Source: Platerodrilus igneus
Lineage: Eukaryota > Arthropoda > Insecta > Coleoptera > Lycidae
Assembly: GCA_036346225.1 (NCBI GenBank)
Contig: JARFIW010000170.1
Span: 6,944,501-7,008,500 of the forward strand
Length of the DNA: 64,000 nucleotides
Reading direction: 5' to 3'
Below are positions 21,431 through 33,637 of this stretch, in pieces. A program made the position numbers and the translations under genes. The notes under the pieces are model-generated. The model saw only the letters and a list, made by a program, of their open reading frames with translations, was not told where the DNA came from and did not search any database. Numbering within the stretch: position 1 is the stretch's first letter; each line of letters starts with the position of its first letter.

Positions 21431-24037
21431 CGTTAGTGGTGAGACTGTGTAATAAAACTGCCTTATATAAAACTAATAGATGCTTTAATTTCCTTAGCAC
21501 ATTTAGGTAGGCACATTTAAGTATGCTCGTCTGAAGAATAAAATTTTAAGAAAGCACGTTTGAGGATGGTAGAATTGAAAATTTAAGTCGTTTGTATGTC
21601 AAGCAGAATTCCATGTAATGTTATTGGAACGTAATTATGCATTGTGGAATCACTCGTTTTGAAGCTGTCTGAGGGGCTGTTCATGTAAGAATGCTGTATC
21701 TAGTAAATGCCAACTTCGTACATTTTTAAACTTCAATAAGATGGAGTATAATGTTGTTTTGGTTGGTCTAGAGCGTTTTGCAGCATCACCGTCGAGCAGT
21801 TAAAACAAAACCATTCAGGTACTTATAAAACTATTTATTGAGAGAATTAATTTTACGTATTAATTACGGTCAAAGCTTTGATTTAACGTTTTCCAAATTA
21901 TAAGAAACTTTTGTTAAACGAATGTTAAATTTTTTTTGCAAGATATGTTTATGCTTAAATCCCATATAAAAACCAGTTAGAGTATTATATCCTAGTAACC
22001 TAATAGGTCAAATACCTTTTTGTTCAGAACAAAATTTTTTTCATAAGAGGAATTTTTGAACTTTTAGATTAATTAATTTAAAGTTGTTATTCAAAGCACG
22101 TAAGTAATGCACATGTTAATTGAGAAAAATAAGTATAAAGTTCACTTTTGATTGAAAGATGTTTAACTACAATATGCCATATGATTAGTAGAATATCAAT
22201 GCTGCTTCTAACATATGATGAACTGACTTTCTTTAATTTCATATAATGTTTGAGCCATATGAACTTTTTGTGTAATAAGTTGTTAGAGAAATTTTGTAAG
22301 CCAGAACAGATCTGTTTTATGGATGTTTAAGAACCCGACTGTATTAAAGAATTTATAAATGTTAAGATCTCCCTATGTAGAGAAACAAATTCAGAGATTT
22401 TTGAAACTTATTTTATATTGATTATCAGATTTTTTATAAATAATTTTTGCAACAAAAAGAATTACATTTAGATTATACTTTGATTTAAAACTTTCGTCTT
22501 TTTATTTCACTAATTGAAATTAATAATATCCAAATTAGATAAACAAAATTTTGAATGTGGAACTTAGAAAAAAGGTTGATACAGTATTAGGTATTAGAAA
22601 CAGAGTAAGTAATTTTCAGTAGAGTATTTTTTCATAGGTAAGGTGTTGTTGAGATTTTGAATTCGGGACAGTCGATCTATAAAGACCGAAATATTTTGTT
22701 GTCGTAAGACACAAACAGTGTCTTATATATTTTTTTTGTGTGACATTTTCTTGCAGGTCTGACATCGCAGAAGCTGGAGCAGAGGTCCAAGAGGTTTCCA
22801 GAGGTATTGCTTATTTTAATTTGTATGCTTTTTGATAATCATTATATCCTATAGGTTTCTGCGTCTTCCTGTAGGATACTTTAGTTTTATTTATTGTCTA
22901 TATAGATGCAGTGGCGCTCATTTCCTTTTTTTGTTCCCGTTTGTAGTCGAGCCCACCCTATATCCACGCCCAAACTCATTGCTCACCCTTGGGGTAATTC
23001 CCAGACTAAGCCGCGAATATAGTAAAGCTCGTGGGTCCACCGAGGTTTTGTTCACTAATTGACTCACTCCCCATAATTAAATTAAGTAAAGAAAAAATTT
23101 AGTTTCAGCGCACGCAATACAGCGTGGTAGGTAATGCTGGTTTTACAAATCTATACTTTTCGACGACAATAAATTAATTTCACCTATAACCATTCTAGCT
23201 TCTTCCGGTGGATAGGCCTAACTGTTACCTTAGACCTAATTGAAGAGGCGATGGCTGCCCCTTTTTATATGGCACCAATTGCGTGGTACTAGGCCCTGCT
23301 GCCTCGCTGCGGCTTTAAGGAGGGTGTGATAGGTCCAACCTATTCGACACGTGGGTGAGTGTATATCCAGTATTTTTTTGTACGGGTTCCATGAACTGGT
23401 TGAACCAGTACATTTCCGTTTTGTTGAATGAATACACCTCGTGGTTCTAGAATGATTATCATCTGTACTGGGGGGGTTGTGACATGTATTATTGATATTG
23501 TAACGATTGCATATCTTAATTTTATATTTAAGATGACGATTTAGAACTATGGTTTTTAGAGTTGTGATTTCTTTTTCTTTCTTTGTTAATTAATATACCT
23601 AAAAACGGCAGCTCGTTATGTTAAGAATTGATTTTTTTCTTGGTTCTTCCTGACATGCATATTGTGATTACTACTTATTTTTGTTTTCATTTGTTTTTGG
23701 TACTACTGTACTGATATAACATGTTTTTTTTTGTTTAATTATAATTTTTTTATGTTGCGTGTGGTTTTAATGAATGAGTGCGTATATTTGTATTTCAGGC
23801 CTTCTTTAATTTTTGTAGATATTATACACCGCCCACTCACCGAATGAGCCCGATCAATTTCTTTATTTTCTTTTTTTTCCCTTTTTTAGGCTACGTCAAT
23901 GCACGTAGCAAACTATTTGTTTGAATAGAAAATATCGTTATTGATGGTTATTTGACAGAATGTTGTAATTTCGCATCAACAGCATAATCATTCAACAAGG
24001 TCAAAATAAAAGATAGCTTTGGTTAAATAAACTTCAA
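21431..24037. other. AT-rich intron sequence, no gene recognised
   Basis: One exon-like island on the plus strand at 22757-22803 (preceded by TTTTCTTGCAG, followed by GTATTG, 47 bp). GC-richer patches at 22930-23060 and 23200-23420 are probably repeat fragments I cannot name. Confidence 0.4.
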
Positions 24038-24195
24038 AGTACGTCCGGAAGATTAGCTCGCTGGTATCGTTGTCTTCAGCAGTATAATTTCTCCATTCTT
24101 CACCGTAAAGGGAAAGATCATGTCCTACCTGACACCCTCTTTCGTTCTGTTCCTGTTGTCCAGTTTGTTTCGGTTAGGGCGATTTCTTTTCTAGA
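24038..24195 (+). pseudogene. pol: RNase H fragment (Gypsy pol)
   Basis: GRLARWYRCLQQYNFSILHR then KGKDHVLPDTLFRSVP: the end of the RNase H domain and linker in front of integrase, typical of Gypsy elements (RLARW...GKDH.VPDALSR). Only ~50 codons survive. Confidence 0.85.
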
Positions 24196-24235
24196 AGTTA
24201 CTCTTCTTACTCTTGATCCGTGGGATAATAACATC

Positions 24236-24445
24236 GGCGGCTCCGTTAGGTGAGCATTTTTCACAAAAATATGCTCTCGTTCGGATGAGAGGTAATATGG
24301 AGGTCCCGTGTGTGAGTGTTGTCACGCACGTTAAACATTCGTACCTTGCTTGGAACAGCAAGGGTTCGGCAAAATTCCAAATTTCCAGGTTAAAAAAACT
24401 CGCTTCCTGGCCAATGTAGTACCTTCGGGTGGGCCATTGGAGAAT
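24236..24445 (+). repeat. U3-like block shared with element D
   Basis: Reverse complement of the 14294-14790 units (GGTGAGCATTTTTCACAAAA, GTGTGAGTGTTGTCACGCAC, CTTGCTTGGAACAGCAAGGG). Confidence 0.88.
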
Positions 24446-24925
24446 CAAATGCAGAGGTATAATAATATCGTTCAAAAGTGTTACGTTTATTTTTCAACAT
24501 AAATTAAATACCCTTTTTTCCCTGGTTTAGTCATTACCCGCCCGAATAAATTCCATTCCTATTCTTAAATAGTTACGCTTAATTTATTTCTTTTGCGTGT
24601 TTGTACAGAATCCTTTACTTATTCATTGTTAATAGATAATTGTGGGCGATGTGCCCAAGATTTTTTCTTTTCTTCCTTCCCTCTCTGTACATTTTGTTCT
24701 CCCCGTCAAGTCTAGAGTTGGTTTTTTCCTCTGATTTTTTTTATGCTACAGCCCTATTCTAATTTCTATTTTATTGTTTCACTTATTGGTGTTCTTGAAG
24801 TTTATCCGTCGGATATGTTTTAGATTGTCCTGTATTCGCAATAACTTTTCTTTTGGTTTGTATCGAGTTACAGTTAGCCTTTATTTAGCTACTTTCTCCT
24901 AATTTCTTTTTTATTCGTATTCAAA

Positions 24926-25470
24926 ATGACTGACATGGCGAAAAGACTGTATGATGGTATCTGCAATGGACAGCAGGAGTCATCAGAAAGTATCACTCAG
25001 TATTTCACGTGAATGACGGCCCTGTTTGAGAGATTCTGTTCTTTTAAGGAGGATGATAGATTAAATATTGTGCTTCGCAACCTTGCTCCATTCTATCAAG
25101 CCCATTTGCCTACCGTCCGCACCTTACAAGAGTTAAGGACGAGTGTCTGAAATTAGAACCGGCAAAGATTCTGGTCGATAATGTCGTATCACCTAGTCCA
25201 AACCCATATACTGTTAATGCCGAACCAGGTCTTGCTTTTAAGTCCGCTACTATTGAAAAAAATAGTTTTGCTTCACATGACCGAGTTGTTAAAGTTTCTC
25301 CTACGCCTACGGGTAGATCCGATACTTCTTTCGTACGTTCTACTGTTCTTCCTCCTAGTCCTACTTCTACTCGTCAGGTCGTATGCTTTAATTGCGACAA
25401 ACCTGATAATGTTTCGACACGTTTTATCGTCCTAAAATACTCCATTGCTATGGTTGCGGACATAAGCGAG
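24926..25470 (+). pseudogene. gag: Gag with broken zinc knuckles
   Basis: Begins MTDMAKRLYDGICNGQQESS at ATG 24926; in-frame TGA near 25012 and a frameshift near 25135. Middle: ALFERFCSFKEDDRLNIVLRNLAPFYQAHL, a Gypsy-like capsid segment (broken here as FERFCSFKEDD and IVLRNLAPFYQAHL). The end has CFNC (25387) and, in another frame, CYGCGHKRVT, consistent with two CCHC knuckles separated by an indel. Would bind element RNA. Confidence 0.65.
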
Positions 25471-25838
25471 TTACTCCTACTACTAATAGATCTTCAAATA
25501 ATCCTTCAAATTCTGTCCTCACCGCAAATTGCCTAATTTCTTCTACTTCTCACTCTACGTTCTCTTCTGTCCCTCATCCAAGTCATACTGCTACTACTAG
25601 CAAAACATACCCTTCTTCGGCTAATACAGCTTCGAACAAAATTTGTTCCGTCCCTAGTTCTACATCCTTTTCTACTCCTCCTTCTGCTCGCCCTACTACC
25701 ATCACCTCGTACCCTTTTCAGTCATATGAGCCGCTGAACTGTAATATTGATTTTTATGGCTATCATACCCCTACTTACCGACCTTCTACTAACAAGAACC
25801 ATATTTTTTCTGTCCTTCGCAAATCAACAGACGCTCAA

Positions 25839-26829
25839 ATGGATCCTACGTTTTCACTTCCACCCCAAATTGTGCCTCCACCACCATCGCAACCCATACT
25901 TCGCCTTAGTGACTTGCAGCTAGCTTCTCAAGAGTTTGTTCCCGCTTTCTTACATGGTTCTACCCAAGAAATTTCCGTCGTGTCTGCAAACACAAATGTC
26001 GCTGAAGTGACGACAACTTCTAATTCAGTCCGCGAAGGTCCTGTTGAAGTTCATGATCCTGTATCTTTAATGTCTCTTGCCGTTTCTGTCAAAATTTTAC
26101 CTGTTTCTATTTTCTTAAACGGTTCTACTCAAGAAATTTCTGTCGTACCTTCAATCACAGCCGTAGCTGAAGTGAAGATAATTTCTAAAACAGATAGAGA
26201 ACGTCCCGTTGAAGTTAGTGAACCCGTAGCTGTGATGCCTGTTACTGTTGTCGTCAAAGTTTTACCTGATCCTGTTTCGTTATCTACTATTGTTAAGGAA
26301 TCAGTTCCTATTGTGGCTGAAGTTTTGTCTGTTCCTACTCCGTTGTCTAACAGTGATGAAATCTTACTTGATTCTACTCTTTTATCGGACGTTGATGAAA
26401 CGTTACCTACCCTTACTCATTTTTCTCATGGTGTCAAAATTGCTACTTCCTTCTGTTCTTTTAGCTAAGGTTGGTAAAAACCTAGCTGATGTCCTGTCAT
26501 CTAATGTTGACGACGGTCAACCTGATTCTGCTTTCTCATCGATGGTGTATGAAGTTCTTCCTGATACTGTTTGTTCTTGTAAGATGGATATTCCTGCAGT
26601 CAATGCTGTTTTCGTTCCTAACCGTGATACTTCTAGTCTTTCCTCTAACGTCAATGAAATTTCATCTGCTTCTGTACTCCCTTTCTCTAAGGTAATTGAG
26701 GTGTGCTCCGCTTGTGTTTCTTTTCGTAAGGTCGATTCTCGTACAGCTCATACTTTTTCCTTTTCCACGGTTGACTTTCTTACCACCTATCCTAAAAACA
26801 AAACAACCTTCTTCCATAACGTGTTTTGA
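25839..26829 (+). pseudogene. long Ser/Thr/Val/Pro-rich frame downstream of gag
   Basis: ATG 25839 opens 209 codons, and after one frame change near 26440 the composition continues to 26829, so it was probably one reading frame. It contains loose repeats: GSTQEISVVSANTNVAEV and GSTQEISVVPSITAVAEV, REGPVEVHDPV and RERPVEVSEPV, LSSNVDD and LSSNVNE. No protease, RT or membrane segment recognised. Either a Gag-linked low-complexity domain or an unusual element protein. Stretches before it (25480-25838) are Ser/Thr-rich in the same style. Confidence 0.45.
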
Positions 26830-27180
26830 GTTCCATAAATTACGACAACCACTACTATCTCCACCCTCGCCTCCACTTTCTCAACCTCGTGCTACAACTA
26901 TACACCTCCTGCTGTTCCTGTTTGGCAGAAAACTGCCCAACAGAGGCAGACATTATTCTATGCTCCTTCCGAACCGGAAGATGTATGTTGGCGAAGTCCT
27001 AATGTCCTTGATCTCGTTTCGTTCGCCTTCTGGCGGCGTAAACGCCTTAACCCCAATATCTTGTCCTCGCGCCTCAGATTCTTAAGCCGACTTTGCTCTC
27101 CTTCGGACTTAATTTTTGGACGTTACGATTTCGTTTTACTTCCCTGTTTTGCTAGGTTCTCTTACGATTTCTTGCTTTTT
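26830..27180. other. no feature recognised
   Basis: Pyrimidine-rich; possible continuation of the frame above in broken form. Confidence 0.4.
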
Positions 27181-27185
27181 CTTAC

Positions 27186-27450
27186 CCCGTGTGGGTCCGG
27201 GAATGGAATAGTCCCATGGTACGACTTGCCTGTCGTAAGTGGCGACTAACGCGGTCAAACACACCCCCCCACACACACACATACGTCCAACACATACACC
27301 TACACACTTCATAAACATACAGTTCTACTTGGTTCTCCTGCCTTTCATTTTCTCCTTGTACTCCTTGCAACCCGTATGGGTCCGGGAATAGAATAGCTCC
27401 ATGCTACGACCTGCCTGTCGTAAGAGACAACTACAGCGGTCCAACACATA
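27186..27450. repeat. 180-bp-spaced duplicated hairpin unit
   Basis: Two ~80-bp copies (27186, 27366) share GGGTCCGGGAAT, GAATAG and TACGAC(C/T)TGCCTGTCGTA, the last a hairpin with 6-bp stem. Each copy is followed by CA-rich DNA. Confidence 0.85.
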
Positions 27451-27560
27451 TACACACGCACACTTTATACACGCACAACACATACACACACACTTCTTAC
27501 ACCCACACACACACACACACACACACGCGCGCACACACATACACACATACGCACACACCT
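27267..27560. repeat. CA-rich microsatellite blocks
   Basis: (CA)n and ACAC-rich sequence at 27267-27310 and 27440-27560; the long Cys/Val-rich minus frame here is its shadow. Confidence 0.92.
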
Positions 27561-28524
27561 ATTCATATATAACTACACTGGGATTCTGTTTTATTTTCTT
27601 TTGTGCGATTCTTAGGTTTTTTTTTTTGGTTTTGTACTTGGTGCTTGGTGTTATTCTTTTTGGTTTTTTCTCGGTCCTTTCGTTCAACATTCCTCTCCTT
27701 TTTCCTGTTGGTGGTCTTCTTTACTGTCGGTCCCTAGTCCGATTGTGTTTCGTCCATCCGCTCCTGTGGTAGGTGCTTTCCAGTACGTTTTTCTTTTTTC
27801 GGAAACCACGACTTAGTCGACTTTAGGACTAGTTAGCATTTCTTTTCTTTGGTTCTTCGGTTTTGGTTACCACAGTTAGTAGTACATCGTTTCCATTTAC
27901 CACCGATCTCCCTCTTTTCCTCTCGTTCTCCCTTGCTCCTTTGTTTACTTGAGGCTCGACCTTTGGGTCCTGTTTTGGTTTACACAGAAATGAGACTATC
28001 GCGTACAACTTATCGTTGAAATCTGCCCGCTTCAATGTAAAAAATCACAGTCTTTATTGAAAACCATAGGCAATTTTAACAATATTTTATTAGAAATATT
28101 ATACGAGTGCTGTACGATAAATTAATACTTACCGTGTGGTGACGAAAAATAAGATATTCAACTTTGAGGTAGTTACACTAAATTGTCAGTAGTGTCAAAA
28201 TTATAACACCATTTCCGAATCACAATAAATTTTTGGTTGACTGCGTTTGAATGACATACATTTCGACAGAAATGTAGATAAAAGAGTACAGTGCAAAATT
28301 TGCTGAAAATGTAAGTAATGACAGAATGACACCATTCCCGATCCGAAATTCGAATGGGGGGGGGGCTTAGCTTTAAATTTTAAAAATGTGTTTTGAACCG
28401 GAGACGTGTATATAATCTAGGGTACAATGCACAAAATTGCACAAAATCGAACTATTAATTGACAGCACTCCTGACATAAGTTTTGGCAATTGAGGAAGGG
28501 GGGCCCATCTTTGGCCCAAAATAA
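27561..28524. other. no gene recognised
   Basis: T-rich to ~27800, then AT-rich; a short Lys-rich minus frame (28035-27829) is not recognised. Confidence 0.45.
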
Positions 28525-29345
28525 GCAGAAAATTATGGCATCCTTTTTAACTCAAAATTCAGAATTGGGGGGTAGCAGGTCCCCAGTCCCCCCAAAATTC
28601 GATTGCCTGTATCTGGTAAAAAAAGCATGCACAAAATTTGAGGTTCTGAGTACAAAATTGCACAAAATAAGCACAAAATTGCACAAAATTATGGCATACC
28701 TTTTAAGTCAAAACTCAGACTTGGGGGGTAGCATGTCATAAGCCTCCAAAATTCATTTGTCTGTTTCTCGTAGGAAAGCGTGAACAAAAATTTGAGGTTT
28801 CGTGCAGAAAATTGCATAAAATAAACACAAATGTATGGCATCCTTTCTAAGTCAAAATTCAGAATTGGGGGAGGAGAGGAGGGCAGCATGTCTCCAGCCC
28901 CTACCATTCACTTGCCTGTATTTCGTAAAAGAGGCGTGCACAAAATATGCAGAAAATTATGGCACCATTCCCAAATCAAAATTCCGAATTGGGGAGGCTG
29001 CATTCATTTGCCTATATCTCATAAAAGAGGTGTGCACAAAATTGGAGGTTTTGTGCACAAAATTATGGCATTATTTTCAAGTCAAAATTCCAAATTGGGG
29101 CGAGGGGCTGCATGTCTCCAGCCCCCCCATAATTCATTTGCCTGTATCTCATTAAAAGGGCGTGCACAAAATTTGAGGTTTCGTGCACAAAATTGCACAA
29201 AATAAGCACAAAATTACGGCATCTTTCCCAAGTCAACATTCCGAATTGGGAAGGTTGCATTCAATTACCTGTATCTCATAAAAGAGGTGTGCACAAAATT
29301 TGAGGTTTTGTGCACAAAATTTCACAAAATGAGCACAAAATTGTG
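28525..29345. repeat. large tandem repeat, ~95-165-bp units
   Basis: Six degenerate units keyed by ATTCATTTGCCTGTATCTC (near 28598, 28748, 28905, 29001, 29130, 29252), followed by GTGCACAAAATT, GCACAAAATAAGCACAAAAT and CAAAATTC(A/C)GAATTGGGG. Plus-strand frames here are repeat shadows. Confidence 0.92.
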
Positions 29346-30172
29346 CTTTGATTTTGAACTCTGAATTTAAAGAAGGGGGTCAGAGACATGTACCTGTAGC
29401 AAAAGGTTTCCAAACATACCCGACAATATCCGTCCTGGTCCATAGTAAACCATATTCTTTTCGTCCAACTAAACCTTCAGTTGCTATCGAGTCCCAAGAT
29501 GATTAAAAAATCGTCATACCTTCTGAGCAGCGTAATCCTTTGATTGCCCTTCACCTCTAACTACCTACTTCCGGTCCCTGAATTATGCCCAAAACTTCTC
29601 TACGTTTCTCTCGAACTTTGTTGCGCTTTTTTTTAAAGCTTTATCTTTTGTACAATTAGTTAGGTTCAGAAGATTTTTAAACCCTCCACGGGGAAATTCC
29701 CAGTATTGTTATGTTTTAGTGCAAGCGGTACGTGAAAACCACACAAAGATTTGGTTCTCACGAAAGTCCAGTCATTCACTTATCATTTGATCTGTGAACA
29801 TGCAAAATTTGCACTTCTCATGTCTAACGCGGCTATGGCCACCAATATACGTCCAAAACTTTAAGCTCTCTTGGAGGGGAGAGATGTTTCGTGGGAGCGC
29901 CGATGCCAAAACTGACCTTCCTCGAGTGTAGACGTGTTTGCAGTGCTTCGATATATCTGCGAAGTGATTCCTTTCCTTTCCTTATCGTTACACTACATAC
30001 GGGCACTTCGTCGAAGAAAGCTATAGTCAACCAAATACAGAAACAACAGAACGCTCCCGACGCCATCACAGAGAAATTGAAAATGCCGCATCTGGGTCAA
30101 GATACCAAGGGTAGGTTCTATGTTAGAATCTGAAAATCAGTTGACGCCCCAGGAATTTAACTCCGTGTAAAT
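29346..30172. other. no gene recognised
   Basis: Mixed composition; open frames on both strands at 29833-30133 (80 codons) have no recognisable motif. Confidence 0.4.
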
Positions 30173-30508
30173 TTGAGTTTATATGTAGTAAAAATTAACG
30201 TTTCAGAGCGTTTAAATACGTTACAATTTGTTTCAACTTACTATTGGTTCTGTCTCCGAGCTGACGTCGCTAGCTACGTCCAATGTTATCCAGCTTGTGC
30301 TGCACATAAGATGAAGCAGTTACTTCCTGCTGGATTCTTCGTTCCTAGAGCTAAACCGTCCTATCCATTGCAAGTCGTTTCATGTGATCTCGTAGGTTCC
30401 TTTCGACATTCTACCAATGGTTACTGCTATATCCTTCTATTCATAACACACAACCTTTCCACCACTTGTCTGAATATTGACATGTTACAAAGTCAACAAT
30501 GTCATTAA
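30173..30508 (+). pseudogene. pol: integrase fragment (Gypsy-like)
   Basis: 111 codons. QFVSTYYWFCLRADVASYV is the end of the zinc-binding domain with CYPACAAHK giving its C-x2-C pair, then PSYPLQVVSCDLVGSF carries the first catalytic Asp of the core and GYCYILLFITHNLST follows it. The second Asp and Glu are absent; the frame ends at 30508. Orientation matches the E fragments upstream. Confidence 0.82.
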
Positions 30509-31167
30509 TGTCCAGATGTTGACAATATTGTTGTTGACCTAATTGTAAAATTGGGCCATAATTTGATCAATGTACTAGATAAGACTGTAAATTATTTATC
30601 TTATAGGTGCTTAATATTTTTTATTTTTTTAATTTACAATTAAGTTAAATGCAGTTCTAACCGGTATTTAAAACTACACCATTTGGACCACAACTCCTTA
30701 TCTCATTGTGATCCCACTCTAAAATTTTCAGGATTTAAAATTTATATTACAAAAAAATATATTTTTTCAAACTTTAAAAAAAACTCTAACTTTAATATTT
30801 ACATAACTTTTTATTTCAAAATTTAAAAGAAAAATTTTGTTTCATCAAATATAATCAAGTTACACATCAAATAAAAGCTTATTATATGCTCTTTAAAATG
30901 CGGGGTCAATCAGCTCTATAGCCCGTATAGAACTTGAGAAATTCAAGATAGAAAATCTTTGTGCAAGTCAAAAACCATAATTTTTCAAAAATTAAAAAAT
31001 TAATTACATAAAACCCAAAAAAATTTTAAAAATATATTCTCATTTATGTCATTAGGAATGAACACTCAAATTTCATTACAATCTGATTGGTTTGGCATGG
31101 AATGACCCAATGCTAAAATAATTGCAGATTTTTAAATTCTGAGTATAGCATAAACTAGATTGGAATT
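30509..31167. other. AT-rich, no gene recognised
   Basis: A/T homopolymer-rich, no motif. Confidence 0.5.
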
Positions 31168-31395
31168 CGGGGACCAATCAAGTGGCCGACGAGATCACCA
31201 GACTTGACTCCTGATTTTTTTATATGGGGTCATTTAAAAAATCGTCTTGTGAAGCTGTTTATAGAAGATGTCAGTTGTGTGTTCGACAAAATGGAGGATT
31301 TTTTGAATACTTCAGTTAATCAATGGGTACGATTCTTATTCTGTTTTTCATTGTTGTTAATTTGTAATTGCTTGCATTACCACTGCAATTGAGTT
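31168..31395 (+). pseudogene. Tc1/mariner-superfamily transposase C-terminal fragment
   Basis: NQVADEIT-like start, then TRSPDLTPDFFIWGHLKNRL followed by VSCVFDKMEDFLNTSVNQWV. RSPDLTP.DFF.WGHLK holds the last catalytic Asp region of DDE transposases of this superfamily; one residue between P and DFF seems lost. N-terminal half absent. Similar to, but not the same copy as, the transposase at 38065-38764. Confidence 0.8.
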
Positions 31396-31570
31396 TAAAG
31401 CTTTTAGAGCAGTTATTTCTTTTTGCCATAATAAAAATTAAAGCCTACTACAACCAAAACATAGTTTCATGATTTTTAATTTTTTTATTCAATTAAACAT
31501 GGACATGTTATATTTCCTTGGGAAGAATTTTTTGTCAGCATTTCAAAAATGAAAACATGAAACGTTAATG

Positions 31571-32050
31571 CGGCGGTTAACTTCGATAACCACAGATGGT
31601 GAGATAAGTGGACATGTATACGAAAACAATAAGAATAGCGGAAACCTTCAAGTACTTACCTGAGCTATTAGATTTAGCGATGTTCAAAGAACTAGTAGTA
31701 AAAAACGTCGACTTTTGACAGGAGGTCGTATCTGTCTAACAAAAAACCATTGCGACGCACAGCACACTTTTAACTAAGTTTTAGCAGTACATCAATAACA
31801 CTGAGTAGCTTGAAGACTGAATCGCGACAAATCTAATAACATTTAATGTCCACGAGGCGAATGCGATTTTACCTGCAAGCTAACATTGTACTGCACGAGC
31901 AAATTGGGAATAATTAAAACACGTAACAAAATCAATGATCATAGGTTATATGAGGTTATTGCAAAGCACATTGTGCATTTTTATCAATTATTCATATGCT
32001 ATAATTATGTTATAACTAACAGTAAATTAACTATAAATTCAAACGGAACA
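31571..32050 (-). repeat. 3' LTR of BEL element
   Basis: Aligns along its length with 36911-37380 at roughly 90% identity by eye. Minus strand begins TGTTCCGTTTG. The last ~10 bp differ between copies (GTTATCGAAGTTAACC against GTTATTAACA). Confidence 0.9.
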
Positions 32051-32065
32051 TATCGCCCGCCAAAA
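32051..32065 (-). promoter_or_regulatory. candidate polypurine tract of BEL element
   Basis: Minus-strand TTTTGGCGGGCGATA immediately 5' of the 3' LTR. Confidence 0.45.
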
Positions 32066-32246
32066 TGCAAGGCATTTTTGAAAGGAAAATAATTACCAAG
32101 GGTGCGACGGAAATGGCGAAAAGGCGAACAAAAAGAAAAAATTAAAATTAATGCAAAGAAAAAACAAAGAAACAATTAATGCGAGCAGAACACAAATTAC
32201 AAACAAGGTAAAGGACAGAGCTTAGCGACAGGGCGCTTCAACTCGC

Positions 32247-33521
32247 CTTGAGCGGTCTTGATGGCGACAACGCAAACGACACCATCAGTTCCCGGATATA
32301 TCGCTACGACACGTCCAAGGGACCAACGAAGAGGTGGAAGTTCTCGGCTTTAATTAGCACTAAAATATCCAAAAGAACTGAAGGAAACGTTTTGTGTCAT
32401 TTAGACCGTTGCTGGAGCGTATGCAAATACTCCTTAGACCAACAGGACCAAAAATCTTGATGAATTCGTTAGAGCAATTGTCAACGGGAAAGGCGGTTGA
32501 GTGGAAGGTCGGAAAGGGCAGGTTCCGGAATAGCGGTTAAAGGTGCCAAAGTCAGAAAGTGACCTGGTGTAAGACAAGTCAAGTCATTGGGGTCGTTGCT
32601 CATGGGTGTGAGAGGACACGAGTTTAAAATGGACTCAATTTGAACAAAGACAGTGACTAGTTCCTCGTAGGTCAATACTTGTTCACCGATGATACGAAGA
32701 AGCAAGGTTTTAACGGAATTCACATCCGCCTCCCACAAACCACCAAAATGAGGCGCAGCGAGTGGTATAAAATGACAAGAAATATGTTCTTTAGAGACAG
32801 CGGACTTTGCGAGGGAAATTAACTGTCGGTGGGCACCACCAAAATTCGTGCCGCAGTCACGCCTGGCAATAAACCGACGTAAAGCTGCGAGAAATGCGTC
32901 CGTTGACAGATCAAAAATTAATTCAAGATGCAGTACCTTGGTAGCCATGCAAATAAAGAGTCAGAAATACTCTTTTAACACTTTGCGACCCATTACTCGA
33001 GACATGGTAATAAAAAAGGGACCAGCAAAGTCGACGCCCGCGCGCAAAAAGGGCTTGACTTGAGTGACTCGACATGTAGGAAGGTTGCCCATAGGAGGCT
33101 GCGATGCGGTACGAGCAGTCTTTCAACAAGTCACACACCGACTCAGAACACGACGAATTGACTTCTTACTAGAAACAATCCAGAAATGTTGACGGACGAG
33201 AAAATCGACCATTTGATTACTCGCGTGAAAGTATTTCAAGTGGACAAAACTGATATAAAAAACCATAAACCGACTTTTATTAGGCAAAACGATGGGAAAT
33301 TTCCTTTCAGAGGATAAGGATGCGCGAGACAGTCGGCCACCAACCTGTACGATTCCTTCTCTAATAAAGGGAGACAATTTGCAAAAATCCTTTTTTAGAA
33401 CTGATCCAGACTGGAGGGCGTCCAGTTCGATTGAAAAATGAGTTTGTAGAGTGTACTTAATCAAAGGGATCAAAGCATTATGTAGCTCGAAAAAGGACAA
33501 AGGTCCGGTGTATTTTGACAA
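32247..33521 (-). pseudogene. pol: BEL integrase and C-terminal domain
   Basis: 33521-33123: zinc-binding part, with HLKYFHASNQMVDFLVRQHF and CVTC. 33138-32923: start of core, VDFAGPFFI-like, in another frame. 32948-32481: second Asp in RRDCGTNFGGAHRQL (usual motif SDNGTNF), Glu in HFGGLWEADVNSVKTLL, then NDLTCLTPGHFLTL. 32480-32247: WKEYLHTLQQRSKWHK-like C-terminal domain (seen as EYLHTLQQRSKW) usual after BEL integrases. At least three frameshifts. Confidence 0.85.
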
Positions 33522-33637
33522 CGGATGTTGTAGGTTATGTACAAAGCGGAGAATTCAAGCGACAATGCGAATAATGAATTGAAAAGAAGAATTATTTTCC
33601 AAAACTATTTCAATCCAAGAAAAGGACGCGACAGCGG

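Larger units (their letters stand above)
24038..26829 (+). mobile_element. Gypsy-like fragments E (RNase H, U3, gag)
   Basis: Plus strand: an RNase H fragment (24038-24195), a U3-like block shared with element D (24236-24445), an AT/T-rich stretch, then a Gag with zinc knuckles (24926-25470) and a long Ser/Thr/Val-rich frame. Probably the tail of one copy followed by the head of another of the same family. An integrase fragment at 30173-30508 may belong to it. Confidence 0.6.

Noticed and set aside
23200..23420. A structured RNA or SINE in the GC-richer patch
   Set aside because: No A/B boxes or convincing stem pattern seen.
27325..27558. Cys/Val-rich frame
   Set aside because: Shadow of CA repeats.
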